Origin: Streptomyces sp. BK340
Lineage (GTDB): Bacteria; Actinomycetota; Actinomycetes; Streptomycetales; Streptomycetaceae
NCBI RefSeq assembly: GCF_007827595.1
Contig: NZ_VISR01000001.1
Coordinates: 582,148-646,147 of the forward strand
Direction of reading: 5' to 3'
DNA length: 64,000 nt
Below are positions 39,992 to 49,515 of the stretch, in pieces. The notes beneath the pieces were generated by a model. The model had not been told where the DNA came from, made no database searches, and saw nothing but the letters and a program-made list of their open reading frames with translations. The translations under genes were made by a program, and so were the position numbers. Within the stretch, counting starts at the first letter, position 1. Every line of letters begins with the position of its first letter.

Positions 39992-41116
39992 TCAGACCAC
40001 CGCTCTCGCCAGACGCGTGGCCACAGCCGCCCTGGGCCGGCTGTCCGGCGGCCTGCGTACGGGATGCACGGTGTTCGCCAGCAGCACCAGGAACGTGTCC
40101 GTCGCCGGGTCGAGGACCAGCGAGGTCCCCGTGAACCCCGTGTGCCCCGCCGCTCCCCTGCCTGCCAGCTCGCCCATGAACCACGGCTGGTCCAGGCCGA
40201 AGCCCAGGCCCGGCGGGGTGAACAGGAGTTCCACGAAGTCGGGGCCGAGGACGCGCGCGGGACCGTACCCGCCGCCCGCGAGCAGGGCGCGGCAGAAGAC
40301 CGCCAGGTCGTGGGCGGTGGAGAAGAGGCCGGCGTGGCCCGCCACCCCGCCGAGCGCCCAGGCGTTCTCGTCGTGGACCTCGCCGCGCAGCATTCCACGG
40401 TCGGCCTTGGCCCAGGGCCGCCGTTGGTCCTCGGTGGCCGCCGCGCCGGGGCAGGGGCCGAAGGCGGTCGCCGTCATCCCGAGCGGGCGGGTGATGCCGT
40501 CCTCGATCAGGACGTCGAGGGGCCGGCCCGTGATCCGCTCCAGGACGAACTGGAGCAGGATCATGTTCAGGTCCGAGTAGAGGTGGCGGCCGGGCTCGGA
40601 CGTGGGGGCCTCCGCGCGGAGCATCGCGAGGCGGGCGGTGGCGTCCGGGCAGTCGTACAGCGGGAGTTCGGGGCGCAGCCCGGAGGTGTGGGTGAGCAGC
40701 TGCCGTACGGTGACGCCGTGTGCGGCGGCCGCGGTGAACTCGGGCAGGTAGGCGCCGATCCGGGCGTCCATGCCGAGGGTGCCGCGCTCGATCTGCTGCA
40801 CGGCGGCGACGGACGTGAAGAGCTTGGTGAGGGAGGCCAGGTCGAACGGGGTGTCGACGGTCATCGGGACCCGGGCGGCGGGCGGCAGTTCGACGCCGGT
40901 GCCGGTCCCGGGGTCGTAGGAGGCGTAGCGGACCGCCCAGCCCGCGGCCTCGGCCACGGCGATCACGGGCCCGCGTCCGGCCATGAGGACGGCACCGGCG
41001 GCCCAGGGGCGAGCTCCGGTGGTGAGGGCGAGCACCTCGCCGGCCAGGTGCCCGAGTTGCCCGGGGTCGAGCCCGGCGCGTTCGGGTGTGCCGGCGCGCA
41101 GTCTGGGTGCGCTCAG
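39992..41116 (-). CDS. Serine hydrolase of the beta-lactamase family
   Basis: About 374 residues. The class C-like motifs are SLTK (nucleophile Ser) in PFDLASLTKLFTSVAA near residue 90, the second-motif Tyr in HLYSDLNMILLQ, and HTGFTGTSLVLDP near the end in place of K-T-G. LTHTSGLRPELP is also typical of the esterase/DD-peptidase group (EstB-like). It hydrolyses a peptide or ester bond of a cell-wall or small-molecule substrate; no signal peptide is seen. The start is unusual: the best site is CTG at 41,116, which overlaps the upstream MFS stop (CTGA) after GGAGAGG. A later GTG is possible. Confidence 0.82.
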   Translation of the reverse strand: MSAPRLRAGTPERAGLDPGQLGHLAGEVLALTTGARPWAAGAVLMAGRGPVIAVAEAAGWAVRYASYDPGTGTGVELPPAARVPMTVDTPFDLASLTKLFTSVAAVQQIERGTLGMDARIGAYLPEFTAAAAHGVTVRQLLTHTSGLRPELPLYDCPDATARLAMLRAEAPTSEPGRHLYSDLNMILLQFVLERITGRPLDVLIEDGITRPLGMTATAFGPCPGAAATEDQRRPWAKADRGMLRGEVHDENAWALGGVAGHAGLFSTAHDLAVFCRALLAGGGYGPARVLGPDFVELLFTPPGLGFGLDQPWFMGELAGRGAAGHTGFTGTSLVLDPATDTFLVLLANTVHPVRRPPDSRPRAAVATRLARAVV

Positions 41117-42444
41117 TTGTCCTCTCCCTCCGACCCCGCACGGGTGTTCCAGGGACGGCACATTCCCACGAAGCAGGCCGCCGCTACCAGTGCTCCCGCC
41201 AGTTGGACGATCGCCATGGGCACGGCGGTGTGCTCCCCGGCGACGCCGACGAGCGGCGAGGCGACCGCTCCGACGAGGAAGGAGGTGGCGCCGAGCAGGG
41301 CGGAGGCGGAGCCCGCGGCGTGCCGGGTGCGCAGCAGGGCGAGGGTCTGGGCGTTGGGCAGGGTGATGCCCATCGCGGACATGAGGACGAACAGGGCGGC
41401 GGCGATCGGCGCCAGGCCGACCTCGCCGAAGGTGCCCGCGGTCATCAGCAGCAGGGCGGTCGCGGCGAGCACGATGATCGCGAGGCCGGTGCCGAGCACC
41501 TTGTCCAGGCTGACCCGGCCGACCAGGATCCGGCCGTTGACCTGCCCGGCGATCATCAGTCCGACCGAGTTGACGCCGAAGAGCAGGCTGAAGGTCTGCG
41601 GGGAGGCGCCGTAGATCTCCTGGACGACGAAGGGGGAGGCGGATATGTAGGCGAACAGCGCGGCGAAGGCGAAGCCGCCGGCCAGCATGTAGCCGGTGAA
41701 GGGCAGGTCGGCGAGCAGGCCGCGCATCGAGCGCAGCGCCTGCCGCACTCCCCCGCCGGGCCTCCCCCGCTCCCGGCTCCGCTCGAGCGCGGGGACCCCC
41801 GTGGCGGGCGGCAGGGTCTCGGGCAGCCGCAGCCAGACGAGGGCGGCGAGCGCGGCTCCGACCACGGTGAGGACGACGAACACGCCCCGCCAGTCCGTCA
41901 CCCGGAGGATCTGCCCGCCGATCAGGGGCGCCACGATGGGCGCGGCCCCGGAGATCAGCATCAGGGTGGAGAAGAAGCGGGCCATGGCCACACCGTCGTA
42001 GAGGTCGCGTACGACGGCCCGCGCGATGACGATGCCGGCCGCGCCCGCGAGACCCTGGGCGAGCCGGAAGGCGACCAGCGCCTCGACGGTGGGCGCGAGG
42101 GCGCACAGGGCGGTGGCGACGAGGTAGACGGCGAGGCCGGTGAGCAGCGGACGGCGGCGGCCCCAGCGGTCGCTCATCGGGCCCACGACCAGCTGCCCGA
42201 GCGCCATGCCGGCCAGGCACGCGGTGAGGGTGAGCTGGACGGTGGCGGCCGAGGCGTGCAGGGAGCGGGTGACCGCGGGCAGGGCCGGGAGGTACATGTC
42301 CATCGCCAGCGGGGGTGTGGCGGTGAGGCCGCCGAGGACGAAGGTGACGAGCAGACCGGTGCGGCGGGTGGCGGCGGCCGGTACGGGTGCGGTGGTGGAC
42401 TGGCGCTCCGTTTCCGGTGTCGGTGCCGCCGCGTGCTCGGGCAT
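41113..42444 (-). CDS. Bcr/CflA-family multidrug MFS exporter
   Basis: A 443-residue, 12-helix pump. The Bcr/CflA hallmark ATPPLAMDMYLPALPAVTRS is in the first helix, followed by the motif A loop GPMSDRWGRRRPLLTG and ARAVVRDLYDGVAMARFFS with its conserved Arg-Asp. It exports drugs such as bicyclomycin or chloramphenicol, or sulfonamides in other bacteria. A 40-residue Thr/Pro/Ala-rich cytoplasmic N-terminus precedes helix 1. The stop overlaps the start of the serine hydrolase by four bases, implying an operon. It is divergent from the Gfo/Idh/MocA gene with an 86-base gap. Confidence 0.92.
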   Translation of the reverse strand: MPEHAAAPTPETERQSTTAPVPAAATRRTGLLVTFVLGGLTATPPLAMDMYLPALPAVTRSLHASAATVQLTLTACLAGMALGQLVVGPMSDRWGRRRPLLTGLAVYLVATALCALAPTVEALVAFRLAQGLAGAAGIVIARAVVRDLYDGVAMARFFSTLMLISGAAPIVAPLIGGQILRVTDWRGVFVVLTVVGAALAALVWLRLPETLPPATGVPALERSRERGRPGGGVRQALRSMRGLLADLPFTGYMLAGGFAFAALFAYISASPFVVQEIYGASPQTFSLLFGVNSVGLMIAGQVNGRILVGRVSLDKVLGTGLAIIVLAATALLLMTAGTFGEVGLAPIAAALFVLMSAMGITLPNAQTLALLRTRHAAGSASALLGATSFLVGAVASPLVGVAGEHTAVPMAIVQLAGALVAAACFVGMCRPWNTRAGSEGEDN

Positions 42445-42530
42445 GTGTCCCTCCCTCTCCTGCTGGATCGGCCTCTATGCTCGCAGCTCGTACACACTGC
42501 CGTGGCACAGATGAACGAGGGCGGGGCGGG

Positions 42531-43559
42531 ATGGCGGAGCAGAGCGTGCGGTGGGGGATCCTGGCGACCGGCGGGATCGCGGCCTCGTTCGCGGCGGACC
42601 TGGTGGACCTGCCGGACGCGGAGATCGTGGCCGTGGCCTCGCGCAGCCGGGAGTCGGCCCGGGCGTTCGCCGAGCGGTTCGGGGTCACGCGGGCGTACGG
42701 CGACTGGGAGTCCCTGGCCGCGGACCCGGACATCGACGTGGTGTACGTCGCCACCCCGCACTCGGCGCACCGGGCGGCGGCCGGGCTGTGCCTGACGGCC
42801 GGGCGGAACGTGCTGTGCGAGAAGGCGTTCACGCTCAACCTCCGCCAGGCCGAGGAACTGGTGGCGCTGGCGAAGGAGCACGACCGCTTCCTGATGGAGG
42901 CGATGTGGATGTACTGCAATCCGCTGGTCCGGCGGCTGACGGCGCTGGTGGCGGACGGCGCGATCGGCGAGGTGCGCACGGTGCAGGCCGACTTCGGTCT
43001 CGCGGGTCCCTTCCCGCCGGCGCACCGGCTGCGGAATCCGGCACTGGGCGGCGGGGCACTGCTGGACCTCGGGGTGTATCCGGTGTCGTTCGCCCAGTTG
43101 CTGCTGGGTGAGCCGGACGAGGTCGCGGCGCGGGCGGTGCTGTCCGACGAGGGCGTCGACCTCCAGACGGGCGCGCTGCTGTCCTGGGAGAGCGGGGCGC
43201 TGGCCTCGGTGCACTGCTCGATCGTCGGCGGTACGGGGGTCACCGCCTCGGTGACCGGTTCGCGCGGCCGCATCGACATCCCGTCCGGCTTCTTCCACCC
43301 CGACCGCTTCGTACTGCACCGCGACGGCCATGACCCCGAGGAGTTCACCGCCGATCCCGCCGACGGCCCGCGCACCAGCCTGCGGCACGAGGCCGAGGAG
43401 GTCATGCGGGCACTGCGGGCGGGCGAGAAGGAGTCACCGCTGGTGCCGCTGACGGGCAGCCTCGCGGTGATGCGGACGCTGGACGCGATACGGGAGCGGA
43501 TCGGGGTGCGGTATCCCGGGGAGGCGCGCGGGGAGGCCGTGGCCACCGTCACCGGGTAG
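42531..43559 (+). CDS. Gfo/Idh/MocA-family NAD(P)-dependent oxidoreductase
   Basis: A 342-residue dehydrogenase. The Rossmann nucleotide loop is [14 protein letters not shown] at residues 8-21, then [20 protein letters not shown]. The C-E-K motif CEKAFTLN near residue 99 carries the catalytic Lys. The C-terminal alpha/beta domain includes [17 protein letters not shown]. It oxidises a sugar, inositol or trans-dihydrodiol; the sequence is closest in feel to the dimeric dihydrodiol dehydrogenase type. The ATG at 42,531 has GGGCGGG upstream. A short-chain dehydrogenase follows 56 bases on. Confidence 0.92.
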   Translation: MAEQSVRWGILATGGIAASFAADLVDLPDAEIVAVASRSRESARAFAERFGVTRAYGDWESLAADPDIDVVYVATPHSAHRAAAGLCLTAGRNVLCEKAFTLNLRQAEELVALAKEHDRFLMEAMWMYCNPLVRRLTALVADGAIGEVRTVQADFGLAGPFPPAHRLRNPALGGGALLDLGVYPVSFAQLLLGEPDEVAARAVLSDEGVDLQTGALLSWESGALASVHCSIVGGTGVTASVTGSRGRIDIPSGFFHPDRFVLHRDGHDPEEFTADPADGPRTSLRHEAEEVMRALRAGEKESPLVPLTGSLAVMRTLDAIRERIGVRYPGEARGEAVATVTG

Positions 43560-43615
43560 TCGTATGGCGGACATTGCATTCCGTATCCCGGACTTCCCGC
43601 CTACGCTGCGGACCC

Positions 43616-44374
43616 ATGACTGACAGGCAATCGAAGATCGCGGTGGTGACCGGCGCCGGCTCCGGCATCGGGCGGGCCGTCGCCGTCGAGCTGTTGCACG
43701 CCGGCTGGTCGGTGGCGCTGGCCGGCCGGCGCGTCGAGACGCTGGAGGAGACGGCGGCGCTGGTGCCCGGGGCGCCCTCGCTCGCCGTGCGCACCGACGT
43801 GTCCCGGCCCGAGGACGTGGAGGCGCTGTTCGCTGCGGCCGTGGACCGGTTCGGGCGCATCGACCTGCTGTTCAACAACGCCGGGACGTTCGGCCCGGGC
43901 GGGGTGCCGGTCGAGGAGCTGCCCTACGAGGCCTGGCGGCACGTGGTGGACACCAACCTCAACGGGGCGTTCCTGTGCGCGCAGGCGGCGTACCGGAGGA
44001 TGAAGGAGCAGGACCCGCAGGGGGGCCGGATCATCAACAACGGATCCATCTCCGCCCACACGCCCCGCCCGCACTCGGTCGCCTACACCGCGACCAAACA
44101 CGCGCTGACCGGCCTGACCAAGTCGCTGTCGCTGGACGGGCGGCCGTACCGGATCGCGGTCGGGCAGATCGACATCGGGAACGCGGCCACCGACATGACG
44201 GCCCGGATGCAGACCGGGGCACTGCAGGCGAACGGCGAGGTGGCCCCGGAACCGGTGATGGACGTGGCCGACGTGGCGCGCACCGTGCGGCACATGGCCG
44301 AGCTGCCGCTGGAGGCGAACGTGCAGTTCGCGACGGTCCTGGCGACGGCGATGCCGTACGTCGGACGAGGCTGA
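43616..44374 (+). CDS. Short-chain dehydrogenase/reductase
   Basis: A 252-residue classical SDR. The cofactor motif is [11 protein letters not shown] at residues 11-21, NNAG is near 88, and the catalytic set is N-S-Y-K with [11 protein letters not shown] and Tyr/Lys in YTATK near residue 163. The R after RVE favours NADP. The substrate is unknown; [18 protein letters not shown] is a common SDR block. The ATG at 43,616 lacks a ribosome site, and a TACGCT hexamer lies just upstream, so it may have its own leaderless promoter rather than join the oxidoreductase before it. Confidence 0.93.
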   Translation: MTDRQSKIAVVTGAGSGIGRAVAVELLHAGWSVALAGRRVETLEETAALVPGAPSLAVRTDVSRPEDVEALFAAAVDRFGRIDLLFNNAGTFGPGGVPVEELPYEAWRHVVDTNLNGAFLCAQAAYRRMKEQDPQGGRIINNGSISAHTPRPHSVAYTATKHALTGLTKSLSLDGRPYRIAVGQIDIGNAATDMTARMQTGALQANGEVAPEPVMDVADVARTVRHMAELPLEANVQFATVLATAMPYVGRG

Positions 44375-44650
44375 GGACAGGGCTCGGGACCGACCCCGCG
44401 GCGGGGCGGAATCGAACCCCCCAAGTTACACAAACGGAATTTCAACGTCCGCCCTATTGCGGCCCGTCGGCCGCATATGCTCAACTTTCCTCCACAAGAA
44501 CTTCACACTTGGAGTACGGGGGTTCCGTAGCCACACCGAGGGGGGAGTCGGCAGTCGTTCCACCGGACCGGAGTTGGGGGTGGACCTCGCGTGGGACCGC
44601 GGGGTACGCACCGGTCGGTGGAACGGCTGCCGCTGTCTCGGTCCGGTGTC

Positions 44651-45922
44651 TCAGCGGCGGTGCCGTGGACCCGACCCGGGATCCGGCTCCACATCGGCCA
44701 GAGTCTCTTCAGCCCCGGCCTCTTCAGCCCGGGCCTCTTCTGCCCGGGCAGTCCTGGCCCGGGCGGCCTCGGCCCGGGCCGCCTTGGCACGCACCACGCG
44801 TCGCCGCAGCGCCCACGCACCCGCTCCCAGCAGTGCCGCCGTCCCGGCCGCGCCCTCCAGCAGCCGCCACGACGAGGGGTGCCCGGACGACGCCGAGCCG
44901 GGAGCACCGGCCGCGGCCCGCCCCGGCTTCCCCTGGGGCGCCGGGCTCGCGCTCGCCCCGCCCTCGCTGACCGGCTCGACGAGCGTGCCCACGGCCTGCG
45001 CCGAACGCCCGGCCCCGAAGCCCCAGTCGAGCAGCGCGGCGGTCTGCTCGTAGACGGCGTTGCTGCCCTCGGCCGGATGCATCACGGTGACCAGCAGGGT
45101 GCGGCCGCCCCGGGTGGCCGCCCCGGTGAAGGTGTTGCCGGCATGGCTGGTGTAGCCGTTCTTCACGCCGATCAGACCGTCGTAGGTGTGCAGCCCCCAG
45201 GCACCCGTGAGCAGGCGGTCGGTGTTCTGGATCTGGAAGGTCTTCTTGCCGCCGGCCGGGAAGTCGGCGGTCCTGGTGCCGCAGTAGCCGCGGAAGTCGG
45301 CGTCCTTGAGGCCGTGCCGGGCGAAGAGCGTGAGGTCGTACGCCGAGGAGAGCTGGCCCTTGTGGTCGAAGCCGTCGGGGCTCACCACATGGGTGTCCAG
45401 GGCCTGCAGGTCCTCGGCCAGGGCCTGCATCTCGGCGACCGTCTTGGCCACGCCCCCGTTCATGTGCGCGAGCACGTGCACGGCGTCGTTGCCGGAGCGC
45501 AGGAACACGCCCTGCCACAGCTGCTCCACGGTGTAGGTGATGCCGGGCTTGACGCCGACGAGGCTGGAGCCGGCCGGGATGTCGGCGAGGTCGGCGTCGG
45601 TGACCTTGTACCGCTCGGTCCGCTCGAACTTCTTCAGCACGGTGTCCGCGAACAGCATCTTCAGCGTGGACGCGGGCGCCAGGCGCCGGTGCGCGTCGAA
45701 GGAGGCGAGCACCTCGCCGGTCTCGGCGTCGGCGACCAGCCACGAGCGGGCGGTGAGCTTCTTGGGCAGGCCGCCGGCGCCGCGCACCTGGACTCCGCCA
45801 CGGGCCAGCCGCTCACCGCCGATCACGGTCGCGGCGGAGGCGGGGGCGGCCACGGACAGGGGGAGGGCGGCGGCCGTCAGCCCGAGGGCGGCACGCCGGC
45901 TGAGCCGGGAACATTCACGCAC
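44651..45922 (-). CDS. D-alanyl-D-alanine carboxypeptidase (DacC/PBP5-like), membrane anchored
   Basis: About 423 residues. The signal peptide is RRAALGLTAAALPLSVAAPA. The penicillin-binding motifs are in order: SxxK in APASTLKMLF, SGN in LRSGNDAV, and KNG (a KTG variant) in GVKNGYTSHAGN. A Pro/Ala/Ser linker leads to one membrane helix (LLEGAAGTAALLGAGAWAL). The cytoplasmic tail is Arg/Ala/Glu rich with repeats of ARAEEA. It trims the terminal D-Ala of peptidoglycan outside the cell. GTG 45,922 is preferred; the frame is open to TTG 45,946. It lies alone, downstream of a 176-base gap shared with the divergent ABC permease gene. Confidence 0.9.
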   Translation of the reverse strand: MRECSRLSRRAALGLTAAALPLSVAAPASAATVIGGERLARGGVQVRGAGGLPKKLTARSWLVADAETGEVLASFDAHRRLAPASTLKMLFADTVLKKFERTERYKVTDADLADIPAGSSLVGVKPGITYTVEQLWQGVFLRSGNDAVHVLAHMNGGVAKTVAEMQALAEDLQALDTHVVSPDGFDHKGQLSSAYDLTLFARHGLKDADFRGYCGTRTADFPAGGKKTFQIQNTDRLLTGAWGLHTYDGLIGVKNGYTSHAGNTFTGAATRGGRTLLVTVMHPAEGSNAVYEQTAALLDWGFGAGRSAQAVGTLVEPVSEGGASASPAPQGKPGRAAAGAPGSASSGHPSSWRLLEGAAGTAALLGAGAWALRRRVVRAKAARAEAARARTARAEEARAEEAGAEETLADVEPDPGSGPRHRR

Positions 45923-46122
45923 CCGGGGACCGTACACCGCACCCAACAGGCATTTCCTGGCAGGAGGCCCTCCCAGGCATAGGAATTTGCTGTCTTATGA
46001 AAATTTGAACCCCCATCCTGCTTTCTCAGCTCTGACACATCCTTTACCCAGCGCGCTTCAAAGGTTCCTCCCTAGCTTGTGGCAGCGCCCACAGCGGGCG
46101 CCAAGAACCTTCGAGGAACGGG

Positions 46123-47592
46123 ATGTTTGGCATCTATCTCAGGCGTGAGCTGAGCCGCCGCAAGAAGGCCGCTCTGGTCATCGCGATGGGTCTGGCGCTC
46201 GGTATCGCACTGGTCATCACCGTCAACTCGGTGTCGGCCGGTATGACGCAGGCGCAGGACAAGGTCCTGAAGTCGCTCTACGGCCTCGGCACCGACATGA
46301 CGGTCACCAAGGCGCAGTCGGCCCCCAAGGCCGGCGGCTCGCAGGGCCCGGACTTCAAGTTCGACGCCAAGTCCAGCGGCAAGACCTCGCAGAGCTCGGA
46401 CCGGGTGATGACACAGGGCGGTCAGGCCCTGAAGTCCTCACTGGTCGAGAAGGTCGCGGCGCAGAAGGGTGTGGCGAGCGCGGTGGGCGCCCTCTCCCTG
46501 AACGTCACCAAGGTCGACGGCTCCTTCACCCAGGGCAAGGCGAAGTCGTCCACATCCTCCGGAAGCTCCCAGCAGCAGGGCGGCCCCGGCGGGGGAAGTG
46601 GCGGGCAGCCGCAGGTGCAGGGCGGCGGCGCCGACTTCAACGTCAACAGCTACTCGGTGGCCGGCGTCGACGTCACCGACCAGGCCCTCGGCCCGCTGGC
46701 CACGATGAAGGTCACCTCCGGGAAGACCTTCACCTCGGCACAGACCGACGCGAAGGCGGCGGTCGTCAGCAAGTCGTACGCCAAGGAGAAGAAGTACAAG
46801 GTCGGCTCGCCCTTCAAGATCTCCGGCACCACGTTCACGGTCATCGGCATCGCCACCCCGGACAGCAGCGAGTCCACCACCGACGTCTACCTGCCGCTGA
46901 AGCAGGCCCAGTCGCTCGGTGACGCCAAGAACAAGGTCACCACGATCTACGTCAAGGCGACCGACTCCAAGCAGATCTCCACCGTCAAGAAGACGATCCG
47001 GAGCAACATCTCGGGTACGACGGTCACCACCTCCTCCGACCTCGCCTCCACCGTCTCCGGCTCGCTGTCCACGGCCTCGAACCTGGCCGGCAGCGTCGGC
47101 AAGTGGCTCTCGATCACCGTCCTGGTCGCCGCGTTCCTGGTGGCCGCGCTGCTCACCTCCTCGGCCGTGTCCCGGCGGGTGCGCGAGTTCGGCACGCTGA
47201 AGGCGCTCGGCTGGCCGAGCCGCAAGGTGACCCGGCAGGTGGTCGGCGAGTCCATGGTCAACGGCCTCATCGGCGGCGGCCTCGGCATCGCCCTGGGCCT
47301 CGCGGCCGCCTACACGGTCACCGCGATCAGCCCGAAGCTGCAGGCCGAGCTGGGCAGCAGCGGCGGTGGCGGCATGGGCGGTGGCATGGGCGGCGGCCCC
47401 GGTGGCCCCGGTGGCCCCGGCCAACAGGCCACCAAGAACACCCTGGAGATCGCCCTGACCGCGCCCGTCTCCCTGACCACCATCGCCCTGGCCGTCGGCC
47501 TAGCGGTCGCCGGCGGTCTGATCGCCGGCGCCATGGGCGGCTGGCGCGCCTCCCGGATGCGCCCGGCCGACGCCCTGCGCAGCGTCTCCTGA
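46123..47592 (+). CDS. MacB/FtsX-type ABC transporter permease
   Basis: A 489-residue permease with four helices. TM1 is KKAALVIAMGLALGIALVITV at residues 15-35. A large extracytoplasmic MacB periplasmic-core domain follows, with a Gly/Gln/Ser-rich low-complexity insert (SGSSQQQGGPGGGSGGQP). TM2 to TM4 are the FtsX domain with SRRVREFGTLKALGWPSRKV. A second Gly/Met loop (GGGGMGGGMGGGPGG) lies between TM3 and TM4. It uses mechanotransmission to act on a periplasmic or membrane substrate, perhaps export of a peptide or lipid or signalling. The ATPase gene follows 43 bases later. The ATG follows GAGGAACGG. Confidence 0.92.
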   Translation: MFGIYLRRELSRRKKAALVIAMGLALGIALVITVNSVSAGMTQAQDKVLKSLYGLGTDMTVTKAQSAPKAGGSQGPDFKFDAKSSGKTSQSSDRVMTQGGQALKSSLVEKVAAQKGVASAVGALSLNVTKVDGSFTQGKAKSSTSSGSSQQQGGPGGGSGGQPQVQGGGADFNVNSYSVAGVDVTDQALGPLATMKVTSGKTFTSAQTDAKAAVVSKSYAKEKKYKVGSPFKISGTTFTVIGIATPDSSESTTDVYLPLKQAQSLGDAKNKVTTIYVKATDSKQISTVKKTIRSNISGTTVTTSSDLASTVSGSLSTASNLAGSVGKWLSITVLVAAFLVAALLTSSAVSRRVREFGTLKALGWPSRKVTRQVVGESMVNGLIGGGLGIALGLAAAYTVTAISPKLQAELGSSGGGGMGGGMGGGPGGPGGPGQQATKNTLEIALTAPVSLTTIALAVGLAVAGGLIAGAMGGWRASRMRPADALRSVS

Positions 47593-47635
47593 CCCGCTCT
47601 TCTGTCTCATCTTCTGTCTCACTCACGGAGCACCC

Positions 47636-48430
47636 ATGTACAGACTCACCGGCGTCACCAAGCGGTACACGCGGGGCAAGGAGACGGTGGAGGCGCTGCG
47701 CGGCGTCGACCTCACCATCGCCGACGGCGACCAGCTGGTCATCCAGGGCCCGACGGGCGGCGGCAAGTCCACCCTCCTGCAGATGATCGGCGGCCTCGAC
47801 CGCCCGTCGTCCGGCAGCGTCGAACTGGACGGCGTCGACCTCGCCACGATCAGCGAGGCCAAGCTGACCCGGCTGCGCGCCGAGAAGATCGGCATCATCT
47901 TCCAGGCGTTCAACCTCATCCCGACGCTGACCGCGCAGGAGAACGTCGAGACGGCCCTGGTCCCGCTCGGCGTCAAGCCGGACGAGCGCCGCGAACGGGC
48001 GGCCGAGGCGCTGCGCTCGGTGGGCCTCGGCGAGCGGCTCTCGCACGTCCCCTCGGAAATGTCGGGGGGCCAGCAGCAGCGCGTCGCCATCGCCCGCGCG
48101 CTGGTGAAGAACCCGAAGGTGCTGCTGGCCGACGAGCCCACCGGCAACCTGGACGAAGGCACCCGCGACGACATCATGGCCCTGCTGGAGGGCCTGTGGC
48201 GGGAGCACGGGCTGACCTTCGTCATGGTCACCCACGACTCGTCCATCGCCCGCCGCGCCCCGCGCCTGGCCACCATCAAGGCGGGGCAGATCACGCTCAC
48301 GGAGCAGGGCGGCGGCGGGGCGGCACGGCAGCATGCGTCCGGCGGGCAGTCCCAAGGCCGGCATGCTTACGGCTGGCACACGCAGCAGGAACAGTACGCG
48401 CAGCAGCAGTACGGCGGTCACGGCTACTGA
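47636..48430 (+). CDS. MacB/LolD-type ABC transporter ATP-binding protein
   Basis: A 264-residue ATPase. Walker A is GPTGGGKST, the Q-loop is in GIIFQAFNLIPTLTAQENVE, the signature is SGGQQQRVAIARAL, Walker B is LLADEPTGNLD, and the switch His is in VMVTHDSS. The Walker A loop reads T-G-G-G rather than S-G-S-G, a small deviation. The C-terminal 35 residues are Gln/His/Gly rich (QQEQYAQQQYGGHGY), which may bind metal or be disordered. It drives the upstream permease. A convergent hairpin follows. Confidence 0.93.
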   Translation: MYRLTGVTKRYTRGKETVEALRGVDLTIADGDQLVIQGPTGGGKSTLLQMIGGLDRPSSGSVELDGVDLATISEAKLTRLRAEKIGIIFQAFNLIPTLTAQENVETALVPLGVKPDERRERAAEALRSVGLGERLSHVPSEMSGGQQQRVAIARALVKNPKVLLADEPTGNLDEGTRDDIMALLEGLWREHGLTFVMVTHDSSIARRAPRLATIKAGQITLTEQGGGGAARQHASGGQSQGRHAYGWHTQQEQYAQQQYGGHGY

Positions 48431-48444
48431 CCCTTGGTCGTACA

Positions 48445-48460
48445 CGGCCCGTCGGGGCCG
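48445..48460. terminator. Hairpin between convergent genes
   Basis: CGGCCC and GGGCCG are separated by four bases. It lies between the ATPase stop and the stop of the aldo/keto reductase and could serve both. Confidence 0.5.
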
Positions 48461-48461
48461 C

Positions 48462-49448
48462 TCATCGCCCGAGCAGGCGGTCGATCTCGGCCAACTGCTC
48501 CGCGGTGAGCGGCCCCTTCGCGATCGCGCCGGCGTTGTCCTCGGCCTGGGCCACGGACCGGAAGCCAGGGATCGGCACGGTACGCGGGCTGCGCGCCCAC
48601 AGCCAGGCCAGGGCGCCCTGGGCAGGGGTGCGGCCCTCACTGGTGAGGATGTCCCGCAGGGCCTCGACCCGGCTCACCCACTCGGGATCGGAGCCGGACC
48701 CGTCGCCCCCGAACCCCTGGAGCCAGGCGGGCGGCCTGCTCCGGATGTCCCCGGCTTCCAGGGAGGTGTGCCGCTTACCCGTCAGCAGCCCCATCGCGAG
48801 CGGGCTGCGGTTGATGCCGGCGAGGTCCAGCCGCTCGCACAGGGCCAGCATGTCGGGCGCGTCCTGCAGCACGTTGAGCGCGTGCTGCACGGCCGTGCAG
48901 TGCTCCCCCTCGGCGAAGACGGCGGCGCGGGCGGGGTCGTCGGTACTCCAGGCGTAGGCCCGGACGAGCCCCTCCTTGACGAACTCCTCGCAGATGTCAC
49001 GGAGTTGAGAAGCCCGCTCCGGCTCGGCGTCGGAGAGGTGCAACTGGTAGAGGTCGACGTGGTCGGTGCCGAGGCGCCGCAGGGAAGCGGTCAGGGCCCG
49101 GCGGGCGTACTCCGGGGAGTCGTCGGCGCCGGTGAGGGTGCGGGTGTCCGGGTCGAAGACGTTGCCCCACTTGGTGGCGACGACGACCTGGTCCCGGCGC
49201 TTGCCCAGCGCACGGCCCAGGACCTCCTCGCTGTGCCCGGTGCCGTAGACGTCGGCGGTGTCGAAGAAGGTGACGCCCAGGTCGAGGGCACGGCGGACGG
49301 CCCGTACCGACTCCTCGTCGTCGACCTTCCCCCACCCGAGGGGCTGCCCGTCGGGTGTCTGCCACTCACCGCCGATGGCCCAGCACCCGAAGCCGAGCGC
49401 GCTGACCTCGATACCGCTGCGTCCCAGTGTCCTGCTGGTGGTCTCCAT
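48462..49448 (-). CDS. Aldo/keto reductase
   Basis: A 328-residue TIM-barrel NADPH oxidoreductase. The catalytic tetrad is readable: Asp in FFDTADVYG near 57, Tyr in the same block, Lys in VATKWGN near 88, and His in QLHLSD. The NADPH-binding end is VPIPGFRSVAQAEDN. Family members reduce aldehydes and ketones or quinones; the substrate is unknown. The ATG at 49,448 is chosen over GTG 49,499 because family similarity starts with SRTLGRSGIEVSALGFG. No strong ribosome site is seen. Confidence 0.92.
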   Translation of the reverse strand: METTSRTLGRSGIEVSALGFGCWAIGGEWQTPDGQPLGWGKVDDEESVRAVRRALDLGVTFFDTADVYGTGHSEEVLGRALGKRRDQVVVATKWGNVFDPDTRTLTGADDSPEYARRALTASLRRLGTDHVDLYQLHLSDAEPERASQLRDICEEFVKEGLVRAYAWSTDDPARAAVFAEGEHCTAVQHALNVLQDAPDMLALCERLDLAGINRSPLAMGLLTGKRHTSLEAGDIRSRPPAWLQGFGGDGSGSDPEWVSRVEALRDILTSEGRTPAQGALAWLWARSPRTVPIPGFRSVAQAEDNAGAIAKGPLTAEQLAEIDRLLGR

Positions 49449-49515
49449 GCCGCGGAACGCTAGGAGTTGGAGCGCACACGAGGGCAAGCGGTTGCGCACG
49501 TAACTTGTGCTGGAA

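Noticed and set aside
41117..43579. Continuation of the serine hydrolase frame upstream to 43,579 as one protein of about 1200 residues.
   Set aside because: The extension is antisense to, or out of frame with, the Bcr/CflA and Gfo/Idh genes and has no domain; the hydrolase family starts near 41,116.
44398..44435. Possible tRNA 3' half on the minus strand (GGGTTCGATTCC-like T-arm).
   Set aside because: The T-stem does not pair properly, and there is no matching acceptor, D or anticodon arm upstream on that strand.
44375..44650. A plus-strand frame from TTG near 44,512 reading SVATPRGESAVVPPDRSWGW, which looks protein-like.
   Set aside because: Third-position GC is well below that of neighbours, no ribosome site is seen, and it soon runs antisense into the carboxypeptidase gene. 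It might be a decayed gene start, but support is too weak to call.
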